Positions 14,907 to 22,223 of a stretch of DNA of 33,794 nucleotides are shown one piece after another. The notes beneath the pieces are model-generated. The model saw only the letters and a program-made list of their open reading frames with translations, did not search any database and had not been told where the DNA came from. Each line of letters starts with the position of its first letter. Within the stretch, counting starts at the first letter, position 1. Location of the stretch: the NCBI GenBank assembly GCA_902616615.1, contig CACMTN010000017.1:1-33794 (forward strand). The letters are read 5' to 3'. The DNA comes from an uncultured SAR116 cluster alpha proteobacterium. GTDB lineage: Bacteria; Pseudomonadota; Alphaproteobacteria; Puniceispirillales; Marisalimonadaceae. The translations under genes were made by a program, and so were the position numbers.

Positions 14907-15557
14907 TTAAAATTTATTAACTTTTTTTGCAACATAGATGTTATTAAGTCCCCACATAAATTTATTATGTAATACTAACTCTAATGGCTTAGTATTTAAA
15001 TATTTTAAAATTTCATGATATGGCATACAATATTGTTCGTCTTCCATCATACCTCTTTCTGTGTCCATATCCTTCTTACCAATCAAGGAAAAAGAAAAAT
15101 GACGCCATAGGTGACCGATTGTTTGTGTAACAGGTTCACCTTCAGTCATAATTAATTTTCCTCCTAGCCTTAAAACTCTACTAATTTCAATAAATTCTTT
15201 TACCCTAAGATGCTGAGGAATATGCCCACCTACAGCAATTAGAGTAACAGTATCAAAACTTTCACCTTCAAAAGGTAAATTTGTCATATCTTCATGAACT
15301 AATTCAACACCGTCATAAGGAAAAACATCAATACCAACACTATCAGAATTAGTCCAATTTTTTATGAAAATATTTCCGGGGCCACAGCCAATATCTAGTG
15401 TTTTTCCAAAGGTTTGTCTTGCTACAATTTCCATCCTTTCATCTCTCAAAGAAGTCAACCCTAAAAGACTATTTTCAGGAGCAAATAATGCTCTTAAGGG
15501 GAAAAATAAATTATCAATAATAACTTTAAATTTACTTCTTTTATTTTTTATTTTCAT
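14907..15557 (-). CDS. SAM-dependent methyltransferase of a sugar/polysaccharide locus
   Basis: A 216-aa class I methyltransferase. SAM-binding motif I is LDIGCGPG (residues 54-61), with an acidic VGIDVF at about 74-79 and LPFEGESFDTV as post-motif. RVLRLGGKLIMTEGEP is the usual strand-4 region. It starts the minus-strand pair with the deacetylase. A broken relative of this protein lies at 17407-17746 beside the glycosyltransferase, so the family belongs to this polysaccharide cluster. The acceptor cannot be deduced. Confidence 0.85.
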   Translation of the reverse strand: MKIKNKRSKFKVIIDNLFFPLRALFAPENSLLGLTSLRDERMEIVARQTFGKTLDIGCGPGNIFIKNWTNSDSVGIDVFPYDGVELVHEDMTNLPFEGESFDTVTLIAVGGHIPQHLRVKEFIEISRVLRLGGKLIMTEGEPVTQTIGHLWRHFSFSLIGKKDMDTERGMMEDEQYCMPYHEILKYLNTKPLELVLHNKFMWGLNNIYVAKKVNKF

Positions 15558-15719
15558 TAACGATATTCCTTTTTACATAAAGTTTTTTAAGACAAATAAT
15601 AAAAATAAATCTTTTCCATATAGCATTATTAAATTTCTCTAAAATATAATTCATTAAATACTTAATTTTGTCCATTTTTTATGTTGATAAATTATGTTCA
15701 TTGATAAAAGAGTTTAATT

Positions 15720-15831
15720 CAAAAGATTTTTTGAAATTTATAAAACAGAATTTTGTATTATATTTTTTAAATAAATTAACTCTTAATACAGCCTTTTTTA
15801 TTCAAGGAACACTAGTGTCAATATCGTATGA
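15720..15831 (-). pseudogene. Degraded second copy of the deacetylase C-terminus
   Basis: Reading the minus strand, SYDIDTSVP, a TGA stop, then IKKAVLRVNLFKKYNTK matches HPYDIDPYVPWVKKAPLRVNLFKKYNTK of the intact deacetylase. The TGA falls where the intact gene has TGG (Trp). Similarity ends upstream of this stretch, so only about 37 codons remain. It is a paralogous remnant rather than a gene, and the plus-strand reading frame across the same bases is its shadow. Confidence 0.65.
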
Positions 15832-15842
15832 GCCTGTTATAG

Positions 15843-16025
15843 AGCTTTTTTTCTGATTATGGTTGGCTTCCACTTTATGAAAAGTCTAATCTAGAAGAGT
15901 ATTTGACATCAAGTAAGGAACAAATCAAATGTTTACAGTTAAGTTTTAAAATTTATTTTTTGAGCAAAAGACTACACAGAAACTCAATTGGCAGGTTATC
16001 AAATGCGCAAAGGGGATATATTTGA
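15843..16025 (+). pseudogene. Start-less reading frame, probable gene fragment
   Basis: From the in-frame stop at 15840 a frame runs open to TGA at 16023-16025 and reads SDYGWLPLYEKSNLEEYLTS and on through FKIYFLSKRLHRNSIGRL. The composition is protein-like and there is no start codon with a ribosome site, so it looks like the tail of a lost gene. Its end overlaps the frame at 16003-16305 in another phase, so one frameshift could join them. Family not recognised. Confidence 0.3.
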
Positions 16026-16305
16026 CGGTGGTTGGTTTGGTTTTTATAAAAATATCGGAATTATTGAATTAGAAGGAAATTGGGATTTAGCTGAACAGGA
16101 CATAATAGATAAAACTGGTCAAAAAATAAAATCGAGAAGATTATTTCCAACATCGGGTATTATCCATTTTGTAAATGTCAACTGTATTGAAATCAAACTA
16201 GAAGCTGTTTCAACTTCAACAATTTCCAAATTGGAGTTTTATAATAAGTCCAATGGTAAACTATTTCCTAAAATTGTTAAAGCTGAACAAAAAAAACTAT
16301 ACTAG
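16003..16305 (+). CDS. Hypothetical protein or gene fragment, 100 aa
   Basis: The frame is open from 15961, but the first ATG is 16003, with AGG about 8 bases ahead. The peptide (MRKGDIFDGGWFGFYKNIGI and onwards) is probably beta-rich and has no signal peptide. It lies among polysaccharide gene debris and 139 bases before the glycosyltransferase. It may be the 3' end of a larger disrupted gene that includes 15843-16025. No family is recognised. Confidence 0.35.
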   Translation: MRKGDIFDGGWFGFYKNIGIIELEGNWDLAEQDIIDKTGQKIKSRRLFPTSGIIHFVNVNCIEIKLEAVSTSTISKLEFYNKSNGKLFPKIVKAEQKKLY

Positions 16306-16444
16306 TTTTTAATTGTAAAGAATTACATAATTTTAAAAATAATTATTTTATGCGCGTAAAAGTTCCTAGCAAGAATTATTTTGTATTATTTATTTTTTTA
16401 GGGTAATTATATTTTTACAACTTTAATCACTCTGTTGATGCATA

Positions 16445-17320
16445 ATGAAAAAGTCAGTTCGAAATGTAAGTGTAATAATACCCGCTTATCAGGAAAGCAT
16501 ATCAATTGCTCAAGTGGTTTCTTCAACATTAAAAGTTTTATCAAATCTAAAATGTAAGTATGAAGTAATTGTTGTTGACGATGGATCTTATGATGAAACA
16601 GGTAAAATAGCCTTTAATGCTGGAGCAAAAGTTATAACTCATCCCTATAATAAAGGCTATGGTGCTTCATTAAAAACAGGGATAAAACAATCCTTATATC
16701 AAAGTCTAATATATTTAGATGCAGATGGACAACATAACCCTAATGATATTTTAAAGTTACTAAATGAAAGTGAAAAATTTGACATGGTTGTTGGAGCACG
16801 AAGTGGTATGCAAGGTTCGCCAATTTGGCGGAGACCTGGAAAATTGTTAATAAAATGGTTAGTTAACATTTTGACTGGAAAACAAATACCTGATTTCAAT
16901 TCAGGATTTAGATTAGTAGATAGAGAAATAGCAATTCGTTACCTGCCTATTATGCCAGATGGTTTCTCTTTTTCTACAACTAGTACCATTGCTTTTTTTA
17001 AAGACGGTTATCATGTAAAATATTTGCCGATTAAAGTTTTACAACGCAAAGGAAAGAGTTCTGTAACAATTTTAGATGGTTTTAAAACAATATTACTTAT
17101 AATAAATTTAATTACTCTTTTTGCTCCTCTTAAAATTTTCATGCCCGTTAGTTTATTTGTCTTTTTTATTGGGATATCATTTACAATTCATAGCTATCTA
17201 TATACGAACATGGCTAGCTTAAAAGGTCTTTTAGCTTTGCTTGCTGCAATAATACTATTTATGTTTGGAATAATGATTGATCAAATAGCAGCAATTAGAA
17301 GAGGTAATTGTATTAAATGA
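16445..17320 (+). CDS. GT2 glycosyltransferase, polyprenyl-phosphate type
   Basis: A 291-aa membrane-associated enzyme. The GT-A domain carries VSVIIPAYQES at the start, VVDDGS (residues 44-48), NKGYGASLKTGI, and the metal-binding LDADGQH at about 91-97. DFNSGFRLVDR follows. Two hydrophobic helices near the C-terminus (about 225-245 and 255-275) resemble dolichol/undecaprenyl-phosphate sugar transferases. It probably transfers a sugar to a lipid carrier for surface glycan assembly. It is intact, while the fragments on both sides are decayed. The ribosome site is weak. Confidence 0.88.
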   Translation: MKKSVRNVSVIIPAYQESISIAQVVSSTLKVLSNLKCKYEVIVVDDGSYDETGKIAFNAGAKVITHPYNKGYGASLKTGIKQSLYQSLIYLDADGQHNPNDILKLLNESEKFDMVVGARSGMQGSPIWRRPGKLLIKWLVNILTGKQIPDFNSGFRLVDREIAIRYLPIMPDGFSFSTTSTIAFFKDGYHVKYLPIKVLQRKGKSSVTILDGFKTILLIINLITLFAPLKIFMPVSLFVFFIGISFTIHSYLYTNMASLKGLLALLAAIILFMFGIMIDQIAAIRRGNCIK

Positions 17321-17406
17321 AGAACAAGCAATAACGCTTATTTAAAAAATAATTGTGAATATTTTTTCTCAATTAGTTATTCATTTTTGATATAAATAAC
17401 AATTTT

Positions 17407-17746
17407 GGACTTATATTACAACGAAATGAGATAATGGAAATTGTTTCATAATATATTAATGGTAATTTTCTTGATATCGGTGATAGCAGAGTAATTTATT
17501 ATTAAAAAAATGGTACATTAATTATAACCAATTTAGAAATTATTATCCAGACCATTGGTCATATTTAGCGACGTTATACATTAGCTTTAAATGAAAAAAA
17601 GATATGGAAGTAGAACGAGGTATGGATGAAAAGGAGGATTTTTGTATTTCTTACTCAGAAATTTATAATTATTTAAATTTGAACCTTTTAAACTTATAAA
17701 TCATAAAAAATTTATGTGGGGTAGGGAAAAATTAAATAACTATTAG
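17407..17746 (+). pseudogene. Decayed second copy of the sugar-locus methyltransferase
   Basis: Read in shifting frames, GLILQRNEIMEIVS, a stop, and YINGNFLDIG match LTSLRDERMEIVARQTFGKTLDIG of the intact methyltransferase. SRVIYY, KNGTLIITNLE and QTIGHI follow directly and match its SRVLRLGGKLIMTEGEPVTQTIGHL, so roughly residues 58-125 are deleted. DMEVERGMDEKEDFCISYSE and, after another shift, HKKFMWG match the C-terminus. At least three in-frame stops and two frameshifts mark it as dead. Confidence 0.75.
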
Positions 17747-17908
17747 ATAATTATAAAACCAGATAATACAGCTTATTATTATGGTTTTAATAATGCAAAA
17801 ACAAACGAAATAAAAGAATTACAACAAACCCTTAAGTGCAAAAAAGAAATTTTTAATTTAGAAAAAGAAGAATTTCAAAACTACACCAAAGTTTTAAAAA
17901 TATTTTAA
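17747..17908 (+). pseudogene. Start-less tail fragment after the methyltransferase remnant
   Basis: An open stretch of 53 codons in the frame that closes the methyltransferase remnant, with no start codon, encodes a lysine/glutamate-rich helix (NAKTNEIKELQQTLKCKKEI). It is probably the tail of another disrupted gene. Together with 17407-17746 it explains most of the gap between the glycosyltransferase and the hydrolase. Not recognised. Confidence 0.3.
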
Positions 17909-17966
17909 AAAATATGGTTTTAATATAAATTATATTTTTATATGTAAATTCTAGTAAAGAAAATAA

Positions 17967-18776
17967 ATGGCAAATGTAAAAACATTCATTATTTATGCTA
18001 TATTTTTTTATTTAGTTATTATCTTGATAATGTTTATGTTTCAAAGATCCTTATTATATCTTCCTTCCAAGGGAAAAATAGATCAATTTTATTATGCTGA
18101 AACAGATTTAAAAAAAGTTGAATTTATAACTTCAGATGGATTGGTGCTCAAGTCTTTATTTAAGAAACCATCTACCAGTGAAAAAAGCATAATAATGGTA
18201 TTTCATGGTAATGCAGGTCATGTTGGACACAGAGTGGAAAAATTCAGACCATTTCTAGAGGAAGGACATGGATTATTTTTAGTTGAATATCGAGGTTATG
18301 GTGAAAATTCAGGGAAACCCTCAGAGATAGGTTTTTATAAAGATGGACAAGCAGCTATAAATTTCTTATCTAAACAAAACATACCTAAAAATAAAATTGT
18401 TGTATATGGAGAGTCTTTAGGATGTGGATTGGCTGTAAAACTTTCTACACAAGACACATTTGAAGCAATAATACTAGAAGCTCCATACACATCAATTGCG
18501 GATGTTGCATCTCATCATTATTGGTATCTTCCCGCTAAATTCCTTGTATTAGATCGCTTTGATATATTAAGCATAATAAAAAATATTAAATCACCATTAC
18601 TAGTTATTCATGGTGCAAAGGATGATGTAATTAGTATCAATTTTAGTAAAAAAGTTTTTAAGTCAGCACCAGAACCAAAAAAAGCTATATTTGTAAGTGA
18701 TGCAGGTCACAACAATCTTTATGAATTTAAAATTTACTATAAAATTAATCATTTTTTAAAAGAATTGAAGGAATGA
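17967..18776 (+). CDS. Membrane-anchored alpha/beta hydrolase (BEM46-like)
   Basis: A 269-aa protein. An N-terminal membrane helix at residues about 7-27 is followed by an alpha/beta-hydrolase fold. FHGNAGHVGHR forms the oxyanion region. The nucleophile is Ser150 in GESLG, the acid is at about 219-220 (GAKDD), and the His is in AGHNN at about 248. Members of this family are serine esterases or peptidases of largely unknown substrate. The active domain is probably periplasmic or membrane-facing. The catalytic triad is intact. Confidence 0.85.
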   Translation: MANVKTFIIYAIFFYLVIILIMFMFQRSLLYLPSKGKIDQFYYAETDLKKVEFITSDGLVLKSLFKKPSTSEKSIIMVFHGNAGHVGHRVEKFRPFLEEGHGLFLVEYRGYGENSGKPSEIGFYKDGQAAINFLSKQNIPKNKIVVYGESLGCGLAVKLSTQDTFEAIILEAPYTSIADVASHHYWYLPAKFLVLDRFDILSIIKNIKSPLLVIHGAKDDVISINFSKKVFKSAPEPKKAIFVSDAGHNNLYEFKIYYKINHFLKELKE

Positions 18777-18796
18777 ACTTATTGACTTTATTTTTC

Positions 18797-18839
18797 AAAA
18801 TTACATATTTAATCTCAAATAAAAAGAAAATGTAATTTT
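18797..18839. terminator. AT-rich inverted repeat after the hydrolase
   Basis: AAAATTACAT (18797-18806) and ATGTAATTTT (18830-18839) are perfect 10-bp inverted arms with a 23-base loop, 20 bases after the hydrolase stop. A T-rich tail is only partly present. It is a weak terminator candidate; in AT-rich DNA it may be chance. Confidence 0.25.
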
Positions 18840-18879
18840 ATTAAAATATTAAATCTGAATATAAGGAAATTTAATAGAT

Positions 18880-19212
18880 ATGACTGACGCAAAATTAATT
18901 AGTTATACGATTAATGATTTTTCTACAGAAATTGAAATGGAGTCTTTTCTTCACCTTATGGAGAAATATGGAGATGAATTCTACAAGAAATTAAAAAAAC
19001 ATGGATTAATTCGATGGAGAGTTAATCAAATATGGAATAAGGCTGGAGGTTTTGCATTATCTTCAATTTTTGAATATAAGGACCAAAAAGCTTTCGAAAA
19101 AAGTATTGAAGAAATAAAAAAATTTCAAAGACAGCATGAAAAATATTTTAATAAAATTAATATGAAAAGAACTTCAAGTAGATCAATTAATATGCTTGAT
19201 TTTAATTATTAA
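18880..19212 (+). CDS. Hypothetical protein, 110 aa
   Basis: A soluble, lysine-rich protein, mostly helical by composition, with a central IRWRVNQIWNKAGGFALSSIFEYKD that looks like a beta-alpha-beta ferredoxin-like (dimeric alpha/beta-barrel) core. No catalytic residue pattern is visible. It stands alone with about 100 bases upstream. Family uncertain. Confidence 0.5.
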   Translation: MTDAKLISYTINDFSTEIEMESFLHLMEKYGDEFYKKLKKHGLIRWRVNQIWNKAGGFALSSIFEYKDQKAFEKSIEEIKKFQRQHEKYFNKINMKRTSSRSINMLDFNY

Positions 19213-19258
19213 TTCGTTGTTACAGTGAGATATTATTTGATAGTGAAAGTGAAGAAAA

Positions 19259-19666
19259 ATGTTATTTAGAATTGGCTTAAGTTATATCTGTTTTTTGTTA
19301 ACTATCAAAACAGCATTTGCTGAAATTGTAAATATTAATAATGAACAAATTAAAGAATTATCTAAAATAAATATTCCAATTGTGGATGTAAGAAGAAGTT
19401 CTGAATGGAACCAAACTGGAGTTGTTCCTAACAGTATTTTGTTAACTTTTTTTGATAAAAAGGGAAATTATAATTTAGATGAGTGGTATAACCAATTACG
19501 TTTAAAAATAAATGAAGGGGAACCTATTATTTTAATTTGTCGAACTGGAAGAAGAACTAGGATAATTGCTGAGATGATGGATAAAAAATTTGATAATGTC
19601 ATATACAATGCAAAAGGTGGAATCACCTCGTGGATTGATGAAAAACTAAAAACTGTTAAACCTTGA
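19259..19666 (+). CDS. Periplasmic rhodanese-domain protein
   Basis: 135 aa with a signal peptide (about 21 residues, ending AFA). A single rhodanese domain follows: IPIVDVRRSSEW, then the active loop ICRTGRRT with Cys94, ending KGGITSW. The cysteine persulfide loop is intact, so it could carry sulfur or act as a redox protein in the periplasm. No sulfur genes are nearby. Length is normal for single-domain rhodaneses. Confidence 0.88.
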   Translation: MLFRIGLSYICFLLTIKTAFAEIVNINNEQIKELSKINIPIVDVRRSSEWNQTGVVPNSILLTFFDKKGNYNLDEWYNQLRLKINEGEPIILICRTGRRTRIIAEMMDKKFDNVIYNAKGGITSWIDEKLKTVKP

Positions 19667-19682
19667 TCTTAGATTATTTTAA

Positions 19683-19880
19683 TTATTTAAACAGATTAAA
19701 AATTATTGTTAAAATAATACTAATTATTATACACGTCATTAAAGGAAAGAAAAAAGTAGAATAACCAGTTTTAAATAATATATCACCCGGTAGTTGTCCT
19801 AAGCCTATTTTTTTTATGTAAGGATATAATATACCTACTGTTAATAAAATTATTCCAATTATAATTAAAATTTTTTGCAT
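19683..19880 (-). CDS. DUF2905-type small membrane protein
   Basis: I chose the ATG at 19880 (65 aa, MQKILIIIGIILLTVGILYP), which follows the upstream gene's stop by 2 bases. The alternative at 19913 would overlap that gene. IKKIGLGQLPGDI is the hallmark of the family, and two membrane helices flank it. The function is unknown across the family. Translational coupling with the 71-aa gene is likely. Confidence 0.75.
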   Translation of the reverse strand: MQKILIIIGIILLTVGILYPYIKKIGLGQLPGDILFKTGYSTFFFPLMTCIIISIILTIIFNLFK

Positions 19881-19882
19881 GT

Positions 19883-20098
19883 TTATTTGAAAATTAAAAA
19901 AATCATTAAGCAAATTAAAAAAGAATTTATTATCAACATATGCCTTGTTTTAACTTTTTTTTTAAAAAGTGGAGCATTCCATCTATTTGCATAATCTAAA
20001 TCAACATTATCTTTTGCAAAAGTTTTTATAATAACTTTTTCCCGTGTTTTTCTATTCTTAGAAAAATCATCAAGAAATTTTAATAAATTATTCAACAT
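19883..20098 (-). CDS. Small hypothetical membrane-tail protein, 71 aa
   Basis: The first 50 residues are charged (FLDDFSKNRKTREKVIIK) and residues about 54-70 form a hydrophobic C-terminal segment. The gene directly precedes the DUF2905 gene. Not recognised. A tail-anchored membrane protein is likely. Confidence 0.45.
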   Translation of the reverse strand: MLNNLLKFLDDFSKNRKTREKVIIKTFAKDNVDLDYANRWNAPLFKKKVKTRHMLIINSFLICLMIFLIFK

Positions 20099-20120
20099 CT
20101 TTTATTTTTCATAAATTAAA

Positions 20121-20660
20121 TTATTTCTGTCTTAGTTTTTTTATGGCACTCGCTATGTCTTCATCTTGAATATTTAAGGCTTTTCTCTTAATTCGTAATT
20201 TATGAGCTTCTTCTAAAACATTTGCATGTGTAAATCCTATAGGTGGATCAAATTTATAACTTGCTAGTTCAATAAGTAAACCTAATGGTTCCCTAAAATA
20301 AAGTGAGTCCATAAAACCTCTATCTTTGATACCAGTATTTGCAAAACCATTATCATTTAAATTTTTTTCAGCTATTCGAATAGTGCTTTGACTTACCCAG
20401 AATGCAACGTGATGGACGCCTCCACATTCATTTTTTAATTTATTTTTATCTGGTGATAAATTTTCATTAGTAAAAACTGTTACTGTTGTTCCGTCTCCAC
20501 AGTCAAAGTACAAATGATTTGTATTTAAGTCATCTAAATTTGGCTGTTCAAAAATAAATTTCATACCAAGTATATTTTGCCAGAAATCAATTGAAGTTTT
20601 TTTGTTAGCTCCATTTAAAGTTATATGGTGTATCCCTTGAGCTTGAATTATACTATTCAT
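20121..20660 (-). CDS. VOC-superfamily (glyoxalase/dioxygenase-like) protein
   Basis: A 179-aa protein with two betaalphabetabetabeta modules: GIHHITLNG starts the first, VHHVAFWVS the second, and LLIELASY ends it. Metal-ligand candidates are His11/12, His in VHHV and Glu in LIELA. This resembles ring-cleaving dioxygenases and glyoxalases of the VOC fold. It lies divergent from the M20 hydrolase and may share the catabolic programme. Substrate unknown. Confidence 0.82.
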   Translation of the reverse strand: MNSIIQAQGIHHITLNGANKKTSIDFWQNILGMKFIFEQPNLDDLNTNHLYFDCGDGTTVTVFTNENLSPDKNKLKNECGGVHHVAFWVSQSTIRIAEKNLNDNGFANTGIKDRGFMDSLYFREPLGLLIELASYKFDPPIGFTHANVLEEAHKLRIKRKALNIQDEDIASAIKKLRQK

Positions 20661-20926
20661 TATGGTCCCTCATATTGGTATCAATTATTAAAACAAATGG
20701 TAAAAGGCTAAAAGAAAACTAAAACATATATATAATTTGATCTGTGATTTAATGAAAGGTCTTATGACTGCTTGTAAAATAAAATTCATAATTGATACTT
20801 AATAATAAAAGGATAGAATTCAACCTAGATTGAAAATAAACTTAACAATATTTAAGATTTAATTAATAAACTGGAAAAGATGAGATTTACATTGAAGACT
20901 AAATTTTTATTTGACAATAACGAAGA

Positions 20927-22060
20927 ATGACAAAAAAAATAGAATTAGAATTACTTAGTTTGTTAAAAAATATTGTCAAAATTGATACATGTTTTCCTCC
21001 TGGAGGCAGTAAAAAATTTGCAAAATTTATTGTTTCTTACTTAAAAAATAGTGGGTTAGATGTTAAAACTTTTGGTATTGATAATGAAAAAATAAATGTA
21101 GTAGCATCAGCAGATAAAAGTTCTAATAAGTCAATCGTTTTTAACTCGCATATAGACACCATTAGACCAATTTTAAGTGAATGGAAGAGTAATCCTTTTG
21201 ATCTTAAAATAGATAAAAAATATTCATATGGACTTGGAGCTGTAAATTGTAAAGGAAGTGCTGTAGTTCATTTATATTTAGCAAAAAATTTTAAAAGACT
21301 TTTCCCAAACATAAGGGAGAATGTTGATTTTACTTTTGTAACAGATGAAGAGAATCTTGGACCTGATGGAACAAAGTATTTAAGAAAAATTAAAGCTATA
21401 AAACCTCATACACTAATATTAGGAGCCCCAACTAATAATAATGTTATTATAGAAGAAAGAGGTGTTTTTTGGTTAGAAATTGAAGTTTTTGGTAAAACCG
21501 CACATGCAGGTGAACCACATAAAGGGATTAATGCAATTGATAAATCAGCTAAGATTATCAACAAATTAAATAATGAATTTAAAAAAGATTTGAAAAAATA
21601 TAATGTTGGAAATCAAAGATCAACGATAAATGTAGGTATTATATCAGGTGGAGAAAATGTGAACGTAGTACCTTATAAGACTAAAGTTGTTATAGATAGA
21701 AGAATTACTCACAAAGAAAATGTAAAAAAAGCATATAATGAAATTAAAAGCTTTATACTCGAAATAGATAAATCAGCTAAAATAAAATTTATAACTGGTA
21801 CAAATCCATTCAAGTCAAACAAATCTAATATCTATTTAAAAGAATTATCAAAATCAAAGCACTTGATAACAGGCAAAAAAATTGAGTTTTTATCTTCTAT
21901 TGGGGTAAGTGATGGAAGATATTTTGCAGATGATAATATTAATATTATAAACATTGGTCCTGGTTCAGGTTCAGAAGGTCATAAGTCGAACGAGAAAATT
22001 ATTAATAAAGATTTAATCGATTATTTTTACTTGTTAGAAAATTTTCTACTCAAGTTTTGA
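20927..22060 (+). CDS. M20/ArgE-DapE-like hydrolase with two atypical ligand positions
   Basis: A 377-aa M20 metallohydrolase fold: FNSHIDT (His75, Asp77), EE at 141-142, the dimerisation lid with GKTAHAGEPHKGINAI at about 189-204, and EGHKSNE with His352. Two normally metal-binding positions differ. GAVNCKG has Asn107 where the bridging Asp of D-x-K-G is expected, and GAPT has Ala167 where Glu of EPT is expected. It may bind one metal, have a shifted site or have lost hydrolase activity. It lies 163 bases before the aldehyde dehydrogenase, in a same-strand run with it and a carbamoylase. Annotating it as acetylornithine deacetylase would be unsafe. Confidence 0.85.
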   Translation: MTKKIELELLSLLKNIVKIDTCFPPGGSKKFAKFIVSYLKNSGLDVKTFGIDNEKINVVASADKSSNKSIVFNSHIDTIRPILSEWKSNPFDLKIDKKYSYGLGAVNCKGSAVVHLYLAKNFKRLFPNIRENVDFTFVTDEENLGPDGTKYLRKIKAIKPHTLILGAPTNNNVIIEERGVFWLEIEVFGKTAHAGEPHKGINAIDKSAKIINKLNNEFKKDLKKYNVGNQRSTINVGIISGGENVNVVPYKTKVVIDRRITHKENVKKAYNEIKSFILEIDKSAKIKFITGTNPFKSNKSNIYLKELSKSKHLITGKKIEFLSSIGVSDGRYFADDNINIINIGPGSGSEGHKSNEKIINKDLIDYFYLLENFLLKF

Positions 22061-22223
22061 ATAACAGATAAATATATTAATTTTTAATTTATATTATCGA
22101 ATTCGTATGTATCTATGATTATTTATTTTAAAATTGTATAATTATATATTCAACAACGGATTGAAAAGTGTTTAAATAAATTTCGAAAGTTATAATTAAA
22201 TAAATTAAACAGAGGTATTGCAT

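Noticed and set aside
15668-15856. Plus-strand 62-codon frame before the glycosyltransferase cluster
   Set aside because: The minus strand here matches the C-terminus of the deacetylase; the plus frame is its shadow.
20679-20797. Inverted TATCAATTAT/ATAATTGATA between the VOC and M20 genes
   Set aside because: Arms are about 100 bases apart and purely AT-biased; not distinguishable from chance.
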